This document shows, one piece after another, positions 17,940-25,518 of a stretch of DNA of 64,000 nucleotides; the first letter of the stretch is position 1, and every line of letters begins with the position of its first letter. A program made the position numbers and the translations under genes. The notes under the pieces are model-generated. The model was not told the DNA's origin and made no database searches. It saw only the letters and a list, made by a program, of their open reading frames with translations. Source of the stretch: an uncultured Clostridia bacterium (lineage in GTDB: Bacteria; Bacillota; Clostridia; Christensenellales; UBA1242); contig CAKVNK010000001.1 of NCBI GenBank assembly GCA_934777435.1, positions 518,522 through 582,521 of the forward strand, written 5' to 3'.

Positions 17940-18366
17940 TATAACCCTCCACAACTACGCCCATGCTACGGCAAGAACCAGCAATCATGCTCATTGCTGC
18001 TTCAATGCTTGCTGCATTAAGGTCACTCATTTTTGTTTCTGCGATTTGTTTAAGTTGTTCGACTGTGATTTTACCAACTTTATTTTTAGGTGCTTTATCG
18101 CTACCTTTTTCAATACCAGCTGCCTTCATAATAAGGTCTGCTGCTGGTGGTTGTTTGAGCACAAATGTGAAACTTCTATCTTCGTAGATAGTGATAACAC
18201 ATGGCACTGTAAAGCCAACCATGCTTTGTGTTTTGTCGTTAAATTCTTTAACAAAACCTGCAATGTTGATACCGTGTGGACCAAGCACAGAACCTACTGG
18301 TGGTGCTGGTGTGGCTTTGGTTGCAGGAAGTTGAATATTAACAACTGCTTTAACTTTTTTTGCCAT
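17926..18366 (-). CDS. rplK: 50S ribosomal protein L11
   Basis: 146-residue protein of the GTPase-associated centre. It starts [24 protein letters not shown], with the usual Pro-rich N-terminal end and the [16 protein letters not shown] motif; the C-terminal domain binds the 23S RNA thiostrepton site ([12 protein letters not shown]). AAAGGAG precedes the ATG at 18366; the upstream frame to 18429 lies in the leader and includes a hairpin. It is fourth in rpmG-secE-nusG-rplK-rplA. Confidence 0.97.
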   Translation of the reverse strand: MAKKVKAVVNIQLPATKATPAPPVGSVLGPHGINIAGFVKEFNDKTQSMVGFTVPCVITIYEDRSFTFVLKQPPAADLIMKAAGIEKGSDKAPKNKVGKITVEQLKQIAETKMSDLNAASIEAAMSMIAGSCRSMGVVVEGYNGNK

Positions 18367-18395
18367 CTCTATTATTCTCCTTTTTAAATATGTGG

Positions 18396-18430
18396 CGTGG
18401 TTAATGAGTTCGACTTTATACTCTCCCACG
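18396..18430 (-). promoter_or_regulatory. Candidate L1-binding leader hairpin of rplK-rplA
   Basis: In the 172-base gap between nusG and rplK, the RNA reads CGUGG GAG ... CUC AUUAA CCACG: two short stems separated by an asymmetric internal loop. L1 is known to bind a leader of this general form upstream of rplK in many bacteria. A second inverted repeat (TGTAAC/GTTACA, 18506-18528) lies upstream. Assignment rests on position and shape only. Confidence 0.45.
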
Positions 18431-18538
18431 AAAGTTTCTCTCTCTTTAAAGGCTGATTAGTTTCCTACTTTAAAATTTACTTGTTAAATTTATCAAGCGG
18501 ATATATGTAACTTTAATTGCACGTTACAAACACCTTAA

Positions 18539-19099
18539 TTAGTTATTGCTAACTCTAATTTGTGAAAATGAAAGTTCAACATCACTTTCACGGCCGAACA
18601 TTTCAACGCTGGCAACCACTTTTTGATTTTCTTGGTCAACTGATTTAATAACGCCAACAAAACCTGCAAGTGAGCCTTCCAAAATTTCAACCATATCGCC
18701 AACTTTAACGTCCAAATCCATTTTAGCTTCATGCATTGTAGCACCATCAACACCCATACGACGAGCTTCGTCATCAGTGATGCAAATTGGTCTACCTTTT
18801 GGACCTACAAAGCCAGTGATGTATTGTGTACGAGTAACAGCATGCCAAATGTCATCACCGTAAATCATTTTAACCAAAATGTAACCAGGCATTGTCTTTT
18901 TAGGCACAAGCACTTTTTTGCCACGTTTTTCAACTAATTCGTCTTCCATAGGAATAACGATTTGGAAAATACGGTCATGCAAATCATATTTATCAATGGT
19001 TATCTCCAAATTTTGTTTTGCAATGTTTTCATAACCTGAGAACACGTGCAATACATACCATTTTGGTTCAATATCTTTGTTATTATCTACAATAGCCAT
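18539..19099 (-). CDS. nusG: Transcription elongation/termination factor NusG
   Basis: 186 residues. The NGN domain starts KWYVLHVFSGYENIAKQNLE and contains the RNA-polymerase-contacting region (KKTMPGYILVKM, TRTQYITGFVG); the C-terminal KOW domain has VKVGDMVEILEGSLAGFVGVI and can contact S10 or Rho. Length and motifs are standard. It follows secE by 11 bases. Confidence 0.97.
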   Translation of the reverse strand: MAIVDNNKDIEPKWYVLHVFSGYENIAKQNLEITIDKYDLHDRIFQIVIPMEDELVEKRGKKVLVPKKTMPGYILVKMIYGDDIWHAVTRTQYITGFVGPKGRPICITDDEARRMGVDGATMHEAKMDLDVKVGDMVEILEGSLAGFVGVIKSVDQENQKVVASVEMFGRESDVELSFSQIRVSNN

Positions 19100-19110
19100 A
19101 CTTTACCCTC

Positions 19111-19407
19111 CTAAAACAAAAGACCAACAAGCCAAGAGCAAAGGCTATCAAGACCGAACAAAACAAGTGTGAACACAAGCACTACAACCAAAACTACGCT
19201 GGTTTGTTTAACAACGTCTTTAAATTTTGGCCATGTTAATTTTTTAAGTTCTGCACCAGTATCTTTCAAAGATTTTGTAAACTTATTTGGTTTTTTATCT
19301 TTGTTTTTCTTTTGCTTTGTTTTTTTCGCTTTTACTTCAACAACCTTGCCATTAGATTTGTTTTCAATTTCCTTTGTTTCAACTTGATTGTTATTTTTAT
19401 CTGCCAT
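19111..19407 (-). CDS. secE: Preprotein translocase subunit SecE
   Basis: 98 residues. A Lys-rich N-terminal extension of about 45 residues (KAKKTKQKKNKDKKPNKF) precedes the conserved core: amphipathic helix LKDTGAELKKLTWPKFKDVV and one transmembrane helix (VVLVVVLVFTLVLFGLDSL). SecE clamps the SecY halves in the membrane. The position just before nusG is conserved. TAGGAG, which overlaps the rpmG stop codon, serves as its ribosome site. Confidence 0.94.
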   Translation of the reverse strand: MADKNNNQVETKEIENKSNGKVVEVKAKKTKQKKNKDKKPNKFTKSLKDTGAELKKLTWPKFKDVVKQTSVVLVVVLVFTLVLFGLDSLCSWLVGLLF

Positions 19408-19415
19408 AATATCTC

Positions 19416-19586
19416 CTATTTAGTTTCTTTATGTGCGGTTTCTTTTCTGCAAGTTGGGCAGAATTTTTTAAGTTCTAATCTGTCAGGGTCGTTAGCTTTA
19501 TTTTTAGTTGTGTTGTAGTTGCGGTTTTTGCATTCTGTGCACTCTAAAATAATTTTTTCCCTTTTACTTTTTGCTTTCTTTGCCAT
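19416..19586 (-). CDS. rpmG: 50S ribosomal protein L33
   Basis: 56-residue protein read directly from the sequence: it begins [20 protein letters not shown] and ends [14 protein letters not shown]. Two CxxC pairs form the zinc site, so this is the zinc-binding form of L33. An AAAGGAG site lies before the ATG. The rpmG-secE-nusG order is common in Gram-positive bacteria and supports the call. It is first in the operon, about 105 bases after the predicted transcription start. Confidence 0.95.
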   Translation of the reverse strand: MAKKAKSKREKIILECTECKNRNYNTTKNKANDPDRLELKKFCPTCRKETAHKETK

Positions 19587-19606
19587 AATTTCTCCTTTTA
19601 TTGTTT

Positions 19607-19691
19607 AATGCGTTTGGTTGCTAAACGCATTTTTTAACTCATATTAGGTGAATTTTAAGTTTATTGCTTAAAAAAACACCTGCTTTGGTGT
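19607..19691 (-). promoter_or_regulatory. Structured leader of the rpmG-secE-nusG-rplK-rplA operon
   Basis: The predicted RNA starts near 19691 and at once folds ACACC-aaagca-GGUGU followed by a U-run (19668-19691). A second hairpin AAUGCGUUU/AAACGCAUU (19607-19631) lies shortly before the rpmG ribosome site. The first looks like a terminator but is too close to the start to work as a normal one; a 5' stabilising stem is more likely. Confidence 0.4.
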
Positions 19692-19697
19692 AACTTT

Positions 19698-19726
19698 ATA
19701 TTATCATAAACAAAAAACCTTGTCAA
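19698..19726 (-). promoter_or_regulatory. Strong sigma-A-type promoter of rpmG operon
   Basis: Minus strand TTGACA (19721-19726), 17-base spacer, TAATAT (19698-19703). Confidence 0.85.
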
Positions 19727-19960
19727 CACAAAATGAAAAACTTTTTTGTTAAATTTATAATTTAAAGTAAATATTTAACGCCTATCGTATTCAATTTACA
19801 TTTACAAATGACCTTTGCTTCCAATTTATAACATTAATCTAAAACATACACTCAAAAGGCTAAACTAAAAACACAACAAATTGTTTTTATTTTTAAATGG
19901 ATTAATTTTACCAAAATCTGGTTAAAAGTTCTTTGTGGCAATACCGACAACAGCGTAAAA
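19727..19960. other. Gene-free AT-rich intergenic stretch
   Basis: Between the rpmG promoter and the terminator of the gene at 20068-20667. No open frame with a ribosome site and no RNA gene were seen. Confidence 0.6.
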
Positions 19961-19984
19961 AAAATTTGGCAGACGCCAAACTTT
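19961..19984 (-). terminator. Terminator after the four-helix membrane protein gene
   Basis: TTTGGC / GCCAAA with a 4-base loop and a minus-strand U8 run, about 85 bases beyond the stop at 20068. Confidence 0.75.
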
Positions 19985-20067
19985 TTTGTTTATAAATTAA
20001 AAACTGCTTATTTAAATTAAAAATTTAATTTTTCACACATTTTAAAACTAATAAGTGTTAAATAAAA

Positions 20068-20667
20068 TTATTCTTCTTCCTTATCTTGTTCATCTGGTGT
20101 TGTGATTTCAATAACTTGGTCTTCGTTTTCGTCTTCGTCCAAATCTGTTTCTTCAGTCTTATTAGGTTTGTCAGATAAACTGCCATTGTTCAATTCTTTT
20201 GATGTGCGTTCTTTCTTCTGAATTTTTTGGTTACCCAAAATAACTTCAACAAAACCAATTCTAACATTTTTAATTTCGCAAATAAGGCGGAAAATTGTGT
20301 AACCCAAGAATACAAACGCTAAGCAAGCAATAACATTTTGATAAACATGCATTGCTGTATAAATATTGCTTTGACCATATGCTGATTCAGCAATCAAATA
20401 TTGAACATTTGAACCACCAAATTCAAGTGCAAAGAAGATAACAATTTCAAGCACTAAAATCAATGCACCAAGCACAAAAATATCCATAAATCTTTTACGT
20501 GTTGATGGATCAACAATTACAATAACCATCATCGCTAATACAAGTGCAAACATTGCAGCAAATGTAACACCAACGCCACTGAAAAAGTTAAGCAAAGTAT
20601 TCCATGCTAAGCAAAGTGCAAAAAGAACAAAGGTTAAAATATAAGAAATTTTTAAGTTTTTAGACAT
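20068..20667 (-). CDS. Membrane protein with four helices and an acidic tail
   Basis: 199 residues. Four hydrophobic segments (about 8-28, 30-52, 61-85, 104-128) are followed by a soluble C-terminal tail of about 50 residues rich in Glu and Asp (TDLDEDENEDQVIEI). GAGGAG precedes the ATG. The acidic tail resembles electrostatic interaction tails on cytoplasmic domains. No family was recognised and it is a single-gene unit. Confidence 0.75.
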   Translation of the reverse strand: MSKNLKISYILTFVLFALCLAWNTLLNFFSGVGVTFAAMFALVLAMMVIVIVDPSTRKRFMDIFVLGALILVLEIVIFFALEFGGSNVQYLIAESAYGQSNIYTAMHVYQNVIACLAFVFLGYTIFRLICEIKNVRIGFVEVILGNQKIQKKERTSKELNNGSLSDKPNKTEETDLDEDENEDQVIEITTPDEQDKEEE

Positions 20668-20934
20668 ATTTATTCTCCTCTTTTTATTATAAATTAACTT
20701 TTTACAATTTGCAAATAAAATAAACTGATTTTCTTTTTTAAAAAAAATTTTTGGCTTATTTGTTGAATTTTTGTGCTATATACACAATATTTTGACATAT
20801 TTTTGCCAAATTTTTTAATTTTTATGATAAACAAAAAGCAAAAGATTGTTCAAAAAAATTTACTATGAAACTATCTTTTAACAACCTTATAGCAAATTTT
20901 TTTTAAAAAAACAATTATTGTTTAGGAGGAAAAG

Positions 20935-21201
20935 TTGCAAGAAGATTTAGACCTAGCATTAAAACGAATTTCAGAACTTGAACGTAGGCTTGAAAAATAT
21001 TATCAACTTTTACACATAGATAATGAGTTAGATTTTGTGTTAAACGGCACATATATTGCTCCAGTTGAAATTGAAAAAATTGTTGACGGAGCATATGAAA
21101 TGGCGGGCTTAAATGAAACAGGTGAAACCGAAGGCATAACTGACACAGACACTACAACCGCCACAGACAAATCATCTGAAACAGTTGAAATTGAAAATTA
21201 A
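20935..21201 (+). CDS. Small coiled-coil protein upstream of the phage-tail-like gene
   Basis: 88 residues with a TTG start directly after GGAGGAAAAG, a strong ribosome site. The N-terminal half is a charged coiled coil (LALKRISELERRLEKYYQLL); the C-terminal third is Thr/Asp/Glu-rich and likely unstructured. It ends 11 bases before the next gene, which has its own AAAGGAG, so both form one operon. Not recognised. The pairing with a tail-fibre-like protein recalls phage structural or chaperone gene pairs, but no other phage gene is nearby. Confidence 0.7.
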   Translation: MQEDLDLALKRISELERRLEKYYQLLHIDNELDFVLNGTYIAPVEIEKIVDGAYEMAGLNETGETEGITDTDTTTATDKSSETVEIEN

Positions 21202-21212
21202 AAGGAGAAAAT

Positions 21213-22295
21213 ATGTCAACAGCAATCGATACCATAAAAACCGAATTAGTCAGTCAAAAATCAGAGATTGAAAAAAAAGGTGGGGTTGTAAATGTTCACA
21301 ACATTAACCCCACGCCAACCGAAATAACCGCTGGAATAAAAACAATTCCAAGCCTTGGACCACACCAACCAACCGCCACCGCAACCGATGTGCTTAAAGG
21401 CAAAACTTTTTACGGCGTAAGCGGTGAATATTTAACTGGTAATTATGTTGCATTAGTGTCGCAAGAAGAATTTGATTTGGTGTTTAACAACTACTCTGAA
21501 AACACCACACATATTGATTATCATATTCCAGCAGGCACATTAAAGTTGCGTGACTATTTTTATGTTCACTCCTCAACCCACACAAACATTTATCTTAATG
21601 AAGAATTACAAGAGATTGGCGAATACAGTTTTTGGGAAAATGAAAACACATCAATTATGAACTTTGCCACATTGCAACATCTTAACAAAATTGGTAAATA
21701 TAGTATGAAAGGTATTAAAGGTATTGATTTTAGCAATTTCCCAACCTGTTTAAAAGAACTAGGTCAATACTGTTTTGCTGATAGTCAATTCCCTGAAACC
21801 ACAACAATAAAAGTGCCGGGGTCAGTTACAACTTTGGGCGACTTCTGTTTGATGGGCAACATTAACAGGCGTTCGGTTGTTGCTAATGTTGATTTATCCA
21901 CTTGCGTAGCATTGTATTCAAAAGGTATGCTTATGTATCATTTAATGCCTAACCTGGACTATGTCACAGAATCAAACATACATCTACTTCCTATGAACTT
22001 TATGTTTGGCGGTGGCCCACGTAGCATAACAATCACTGAAAACGTAACAACTATTGGCAACAATATTATCGGCAATGCCAACAACGATAATGAAGCATAT
22101 AACATATGTAACGAAGTTGTGTTTATGGCTGAAACTCCACCATCTTTCTCTGGTACACCTTTGGGGCCAACCGCAACCAGAGTTAACACAAGTGTTTATG
22201 TGCCAGACCAATCAGTGGAAGCATATAAAGCAAATTCTTCACTTTATCAAATCAGTTTAAACGGTTGTATTAAACCTATGTCACAAAGACCCTAA
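21213..22295 (+). CDS. Phage-tail-like N-terminus with BspA-type leucine-rich repeats
   Basis: 360 residues, no signal peptide. The N-terminal part has NPTPTEITAGIKTIPSLG and ATATDVLKGKTFYGVSG, a pattern seen in phage tail and baseplate-associated proteins. From about residue 130 it carries BspA-like repeats (LNEELQEIGEYSFWEN, LKELGQYCFADS, ITENVTTIGNNIIGN), then the usual end MAETPPSF and VYVPDQSVEAYKAN. BspA repeats mediate surface contact. The stop codon lies inside the terminator stem. It could be a domesticated phage receptor-binding gene or a secreted protein exported by an unknown route. Confidence 0.75.
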   Translation: MSTAIDTIKTELVSQKSEIEKKGGVVNVHNINPTPTEITAGIKTIPSLGPHQPTATATDVLKGKTFYGVSGEYLTGNYVALVSQEEFDLVFNNYSENTTHIDYHIPAGTLKLRDYFYVHSSTHTNIYLNEELQEIGEYSFWENENTSIMNFATLQHLNKIGKYSMKGIKGIDFSNFPTCLKELGQYCFADSQFPETTTIKVPGSVTTLGDFCLMGNINRRSVVANVDLSTCVALYSKGMLMYHLMPNLDYVTESNIHLLPMNFMFGGGPRSITITENVTTIGNNIIGNANNDNEAYNICNEVVFMAETPPSFSGTPLGPTATRVNTSVYVPDQSVEAYKANSSLYQISLNGCIKPMSQRP

Positions 22296-22310
22296 AATAG
22301 GGTCTTTTTT
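22285..22310 (+). terminator. Terminator overlapping the stop codon of the leucine-rich repeat gene
   Basis: AAAGACCCTA / TAGGGTCTTT, 3-base loop, T6 run. The TAA at 22293-22295 is inside the 5' arm, so a ribosome at the stop codon would cover the hairpin. Confidence 0.9.
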
Positions 22311-22452
22311 CATATCTATATGTCACTTTTATATGTCACTCGGTTTTGTTCTCAACAATAACAACCAACAATATAACAAAGATGCACTAACAAGACACCT
22401 ACAACATACTAAAACTTTGCCCAAACAACAGACTCACCAATCCACAAGCTTA

Positions 22453-23928
22453 TCAGCCAAACAAATTAATACCCAAAATTTGTTCAAGCGGTCTATCCTT
22501 TGTGCCATATACAACCACCGCATTTGTTGGCTTAAATTTGTCAAACCGTAACAGTTCGGTATTCACCAACAACCCATTAACATATTTTTCACGGTACGAT
22601 TTAATTTCCATACCACGTGTGCCTTTTTTAAGCACAAATGATTGGTCTTTATAGATAACTCTATCCATATATTCACCGGCTGTATCTTGCTTTTCTTCCT
22701 GCTCTGGTTCGGTCACAGATACAATTTCATTAACTAATTTATATTTCACCTGCCCCAAATCTTCACCAAAAATGCGGATACGAATTCTGTTTTGATTAAA
22801 ATTTGTAACAAGCACAATTTTGCCACCAGTGTTGTTTTCAAATTTCAAGTCACTACTGCCAAAATTCACCATTGCATCAAATCCATATTTAACATACGCC
22901 ACTTGACGGCTGTGTTTGTTTGCTTCCACAATTTCAAGCCCAGATAAAAGTGCGGTGTTGTATAAAGTGCTTGAAACCTGACAAACTCCGCCACCCAAAC
23001 CGTCAACAAACTCGTTATTAACAATAATTTTTGCTGAACGATAACCATTTTCTTCAGTGCGTCTACCTATGGTTTTGTTAAACGAAAACACTTCGCCAGC
23101 CTGAATTTCACGCATATTTAAAGTGTTGAGTGCGTTTTTAATGTTATGCTTGCGGTCAGCAGATGAACTTGCAATGTAGGTTGAAAAATCACCACGTAAA
23201 TGTGTATACTTTGCCAAATTTTCAGCAAACACAGTTGGATTAAGCCTGTTTGTAGGCAAACTGAACACAAGTGGTAAATCGTTTAAATACGCCTTCACAA
23301 TTTTGGAATACAACTCGGCTTTGTTTAATTCCAGCCCCAGTTTTTCCTTAGTGATATAAAACACTTTTTCACTGTTTGTGTTTGTTGAAATTGTTGCATT
23401 TTGTGGCTTGATATAGATATTTTTTGCAATTTTATCCACCATATTTTTAAGGTTTGGAAAAATATAGTTTACAGCAATTTGTTGGTCTATCCCAACACTT
23501 AACATATTTGACAAAAGCAACACCCTTTGTTGTTTTGTGCCAAATCGGTTGTATTGATTAAGTTTATAATCAATGCTGAAAATATCACTCTTTTTAATGT
23601 TAGATTTTAATGAATATATAAAAGATTTTTGTCCAAATTCAAATTCTATTTTTTCATTTTCACACATCATCTGTTTGTTTGATTGTTGCCAACCAACAGC
23701 ACTGTTCAAACAATCTAATTTTAAGTTCTGCACATTTTTTAACTCGCCTATGGATAATTTATTTTGCCCAGTCTGTGTGCTAATCTTTTGCCCTTTGTTT
23801 TGATTTTGGTTTAAAATTGCACACGCTGAAAAGCCACACAAAAAAGTTTGTCTAACAGCAAAACATATTAGGCTAGATAGCAAAATAAAAATCACACATA
23901 GCACCACACAACAAAATTGCTTTTTCAT
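22453..23928 (-). CDS. VanW-family protein with C-terminal G5 domain
   Basis: 491 residues. N-terminal membrane anchor (CCVVLCVIFILLSSLICFAV), a peptidoglycan-binding-like (YoaR-type) region to about residue 270, a VanW domain (NGYRSAKIIVNNEFVDGLGG followed by GVCQVSSTLYNTALL and EANKHSRQVAYV), then a G5 domain (GTRGMEIKSYREKYVNG). Proteins of this layout face the cell wall and are common in Clostridia; their activity is not established and the link to vancomycin resistance is by name only. No ribosome site precedes the ATG at 23928; CATAAT lies 6 bases upstream (23935-23940), suggesting a leaderless mRNA, although no good -35 is seen. Confidence 0.88.
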   Translation of the reverse strand: MKKQFCCVVLCVIFILLSSLICFAVRQTFLCGFSACAILNQNQNKGQKISTQTGQNKLSIGELKNVQNLKLDCLNSAVGWQQSNKQMMCENEKIEFEFGQKSFIYSLKSNIKKSDIFSIDYKLNQYNRFGTKQQRVLLLSNMLSVGIDQQIAVNYIFPNLKNMVDKIAKNIYIKPQNATISTNTNSEKVFYITKEKLGLELNKAELYSKIVKAYLNDLPLVFSLPTNRLNPTVFAENLAKYTHLRGDFSTYIASSSADRKHNIKNALNTLNMREIQAGEVFSFNKTIGRRTEENGYRSAKIIVNNEFVDGLGGGVCQVSSTLYNTALLSGLEIVEANKHSRQVAYVKYGFDAMVNFGSSDLKFENNTGGKIVLVTNFNQNRIRIRIFGEDLGQVKYKLVNEIVSVTEPEQEEKQDTAGEYMDRVIYKDQSFVLKKGTRGMEIKSYREKYVNGLLVNTELLRFDKFKPTNAVVVYGTKDRPLEQILGINLFG

Positions 23929-24079
23929 ATGCGTATTATGTGTAATTTTGTAATATTTATTGTTTTTTTAGCGTTTTATAGCCCTTTTTAAATATGGCCG
24001 AAAAATTGGTTATCAAATTTTGTGTTAATCACGCAAAACTAAAACTCAATTTTGTCACATCAAGACGTGCAATCAGCCC

Positions 24080-25369
24080 TTAATCTTCAACAGGTGGCAA
24101 CTCGTCATTAGGGTCACCGTCATTGTTGCCTTCGTCATAGTCAATACCAACCACTTGGCTAACATCGCCCAACTTTTTGGCAATTTTACGTGAAGATTTT
24201 GTTGCAAGTTCAATGTTTGTGTTTGCTTCACTGATTTTGTTTTGAGTTTTAAGCAAAAGTGCCACAAACTTTTCAAATTCCTGCTTAAATGTGGATAAAA
24301 CTTGCCACAATTCACTGCTACGTTTTTCAATATATAAGGTTTTAAAACCAAGTTGTAAACTGTTCAACAAAGCAGTTAAAGTTGTTGGCCCACATACAAC
24401 AATTTTATATTGTGTTTGCAATGTTTCCATTAAATCGACATCACGCACAACTTCGGCATAAAGCCCTTCTATTGGTAAGAACATAACCGCAAAATCGGTT
24501 GTATCTGGCACAGAAATATATTTTTCTTTGATTGATTTTGCTTCTTCTTTTATGCGTTTAACAAGTTGTTTTTGTGCACGTTCAATGGCTTCTTTATCCA
24601 TTGTGTCACTGGCTTCAACAAGGCGGTTATAATCTTCAAGTGGAAATTTACTGTCTATTGGCAACCATACTTCATTTTCGTCCTTACCAGGCATAACAAC
24701 CACAAAGTCAACACGCTCTTTGCTGTTCTTTTTAATTTGAACTTGTGCCTTATATTGGCTTGGTGCAAGCATTTGTTCAAGCAACGAACTTAACATAACT
24801 TCGCCCCAGCCACCACGCACTTTTACATTTGAAAGCACTTTTTTAAGGTCACCAACACCAGTTGCCAAACTACGCATTTCGCCCAACCCCAAATTTACGC
24901 TTTCCAAACTCTGTTGAATTTTTGAAAAACTTTCGTTCAAACGTTGTGAAAGGCTGTTATTCAATTTTTCGTCCACAGTTTCACGCATTTTATCCAACTG
25001 CTTTTCATTTTGTTGACGCATATTGTTAAGTGCCAAATTGACGTCAAATGTCAATTTTTCAATGCGCTGTTCATTACGAGTGGTTAAATCGTCCACACGT
25101 TTTGAAATGCTTTCAAACTCTTGCTTTTGCAACACTGTTAAACCATTGATAGTGTTTTGTGTGGTAACTTCACTGTTTTTTAATTGTTGCATAATCATAT
25201 TGTTAACAAGTTGGTTTTGTTCTTTTTGATTATCAAACAAAGCTTTCAACTTTTCAGTGTCAATTTCACTTGAAACATTGTCACCTTTTTTCTTATACAT
25301 AACAACAAAAGTGATGAGTGTGATAAGCCACACCCCACCAAAAATTGCACCTAAAATAATATATATCAT
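24080..25369 (-). CDS. rmuC: DNA recombination protein RmuC
   Basis: 429 residues: an N-terminal transmembrane helix (IYIILGAIFGGVWLITLITF), a long coiled coil (about 40-170), then the nuclease-like RmuC domain (VKVRGGWGEVMLSSLLEQML, VWLPIDSKFPLEDYNRLVEA, FLPIEGLYAEVV, GPTTLTALLNSL). In E. coli RmuC limits recombination at inverted repeats. The C-terminal end is acidic. AAGGAAG precedes the ATG. Single-gene unit. Confidence 0.95.
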   Translation of the reverse strand: MIYIILGAIFGGVWLITLITFVVMYKKKGDNVSSEIDTEKLKALFDNQKEQNQLVNNMIMQQLKNSEVTTQNTINGLTVLQKQEFESISKRVDDLTTRNEQRIEKLTFDVNLALNNMRQQNEKQLDKMRETVDEKLNNSLSQRLNESFSKIQQSLESVNLGLGEMRSLATGVGDLKKVLSNVKVRGGWGEVMLSSLLEQMLAPSQYKAQVQIKKNSKERVDFVVVMPGKDENEVWLPIDSKFPLEDYNRLVEASDTMDKEAIERAQKQLVKRIKEEAKSIKEKYISVPDTTDFAVMFLPIEGLYAEVVRDVDLMETLQTQYKIVVCGPTTLTALLNSLQLGFKTLYIEKRSSELWQVLSTFKQEFEKFVALLLKTQNKISEANTNIELATKSSRKIAKKLGDVSQVVGIDYDEGNNDGDPNDELPPVED

Positions 25370-25473
25370 TTGTTCTTCCTTTCAATGTTCCTAATATGTA
25401 AGTTATAATATGTTATTATATCATATTGTTAGGTTAAAGCATAATAATTTTTAATGTTTAGTTTGCAACAAAA

Positions 25474-25503
25474 CAAAAAAAGCACGCATTTGTGCCTTTT
25501 TTA
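25474..25503 (-). terminator. Terminator of the SipW-signal protein gene
   Basis: GGCAC / GTGC hairpin flanked by A and T runs; on the minus strand a U7 run follows, shortly after the stop at 25519. Confidence 0.65.
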
Positions 25504-25518
25504 TGTTTTAATTATTCA

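Noticed and set aside
22333..22551. 72-codon frame following the leucine-rich repeat gene
   Set aside because: It overlaps the end of the VanW-G5 gene, has no ribosome site, and is Gln/His/Thr low-complexity. A small direct repeat ATATGTCACT (twice near 22318-22340) is too short to call.
22453..23928. VanW and VanZ genes as a vancomycin resistance locus
   Set aside because: They are 20 kb apart and no vanH, vanA/B, vanX, vanR or vanS homologue is present; both families are widespread in susceptible Clostridia.
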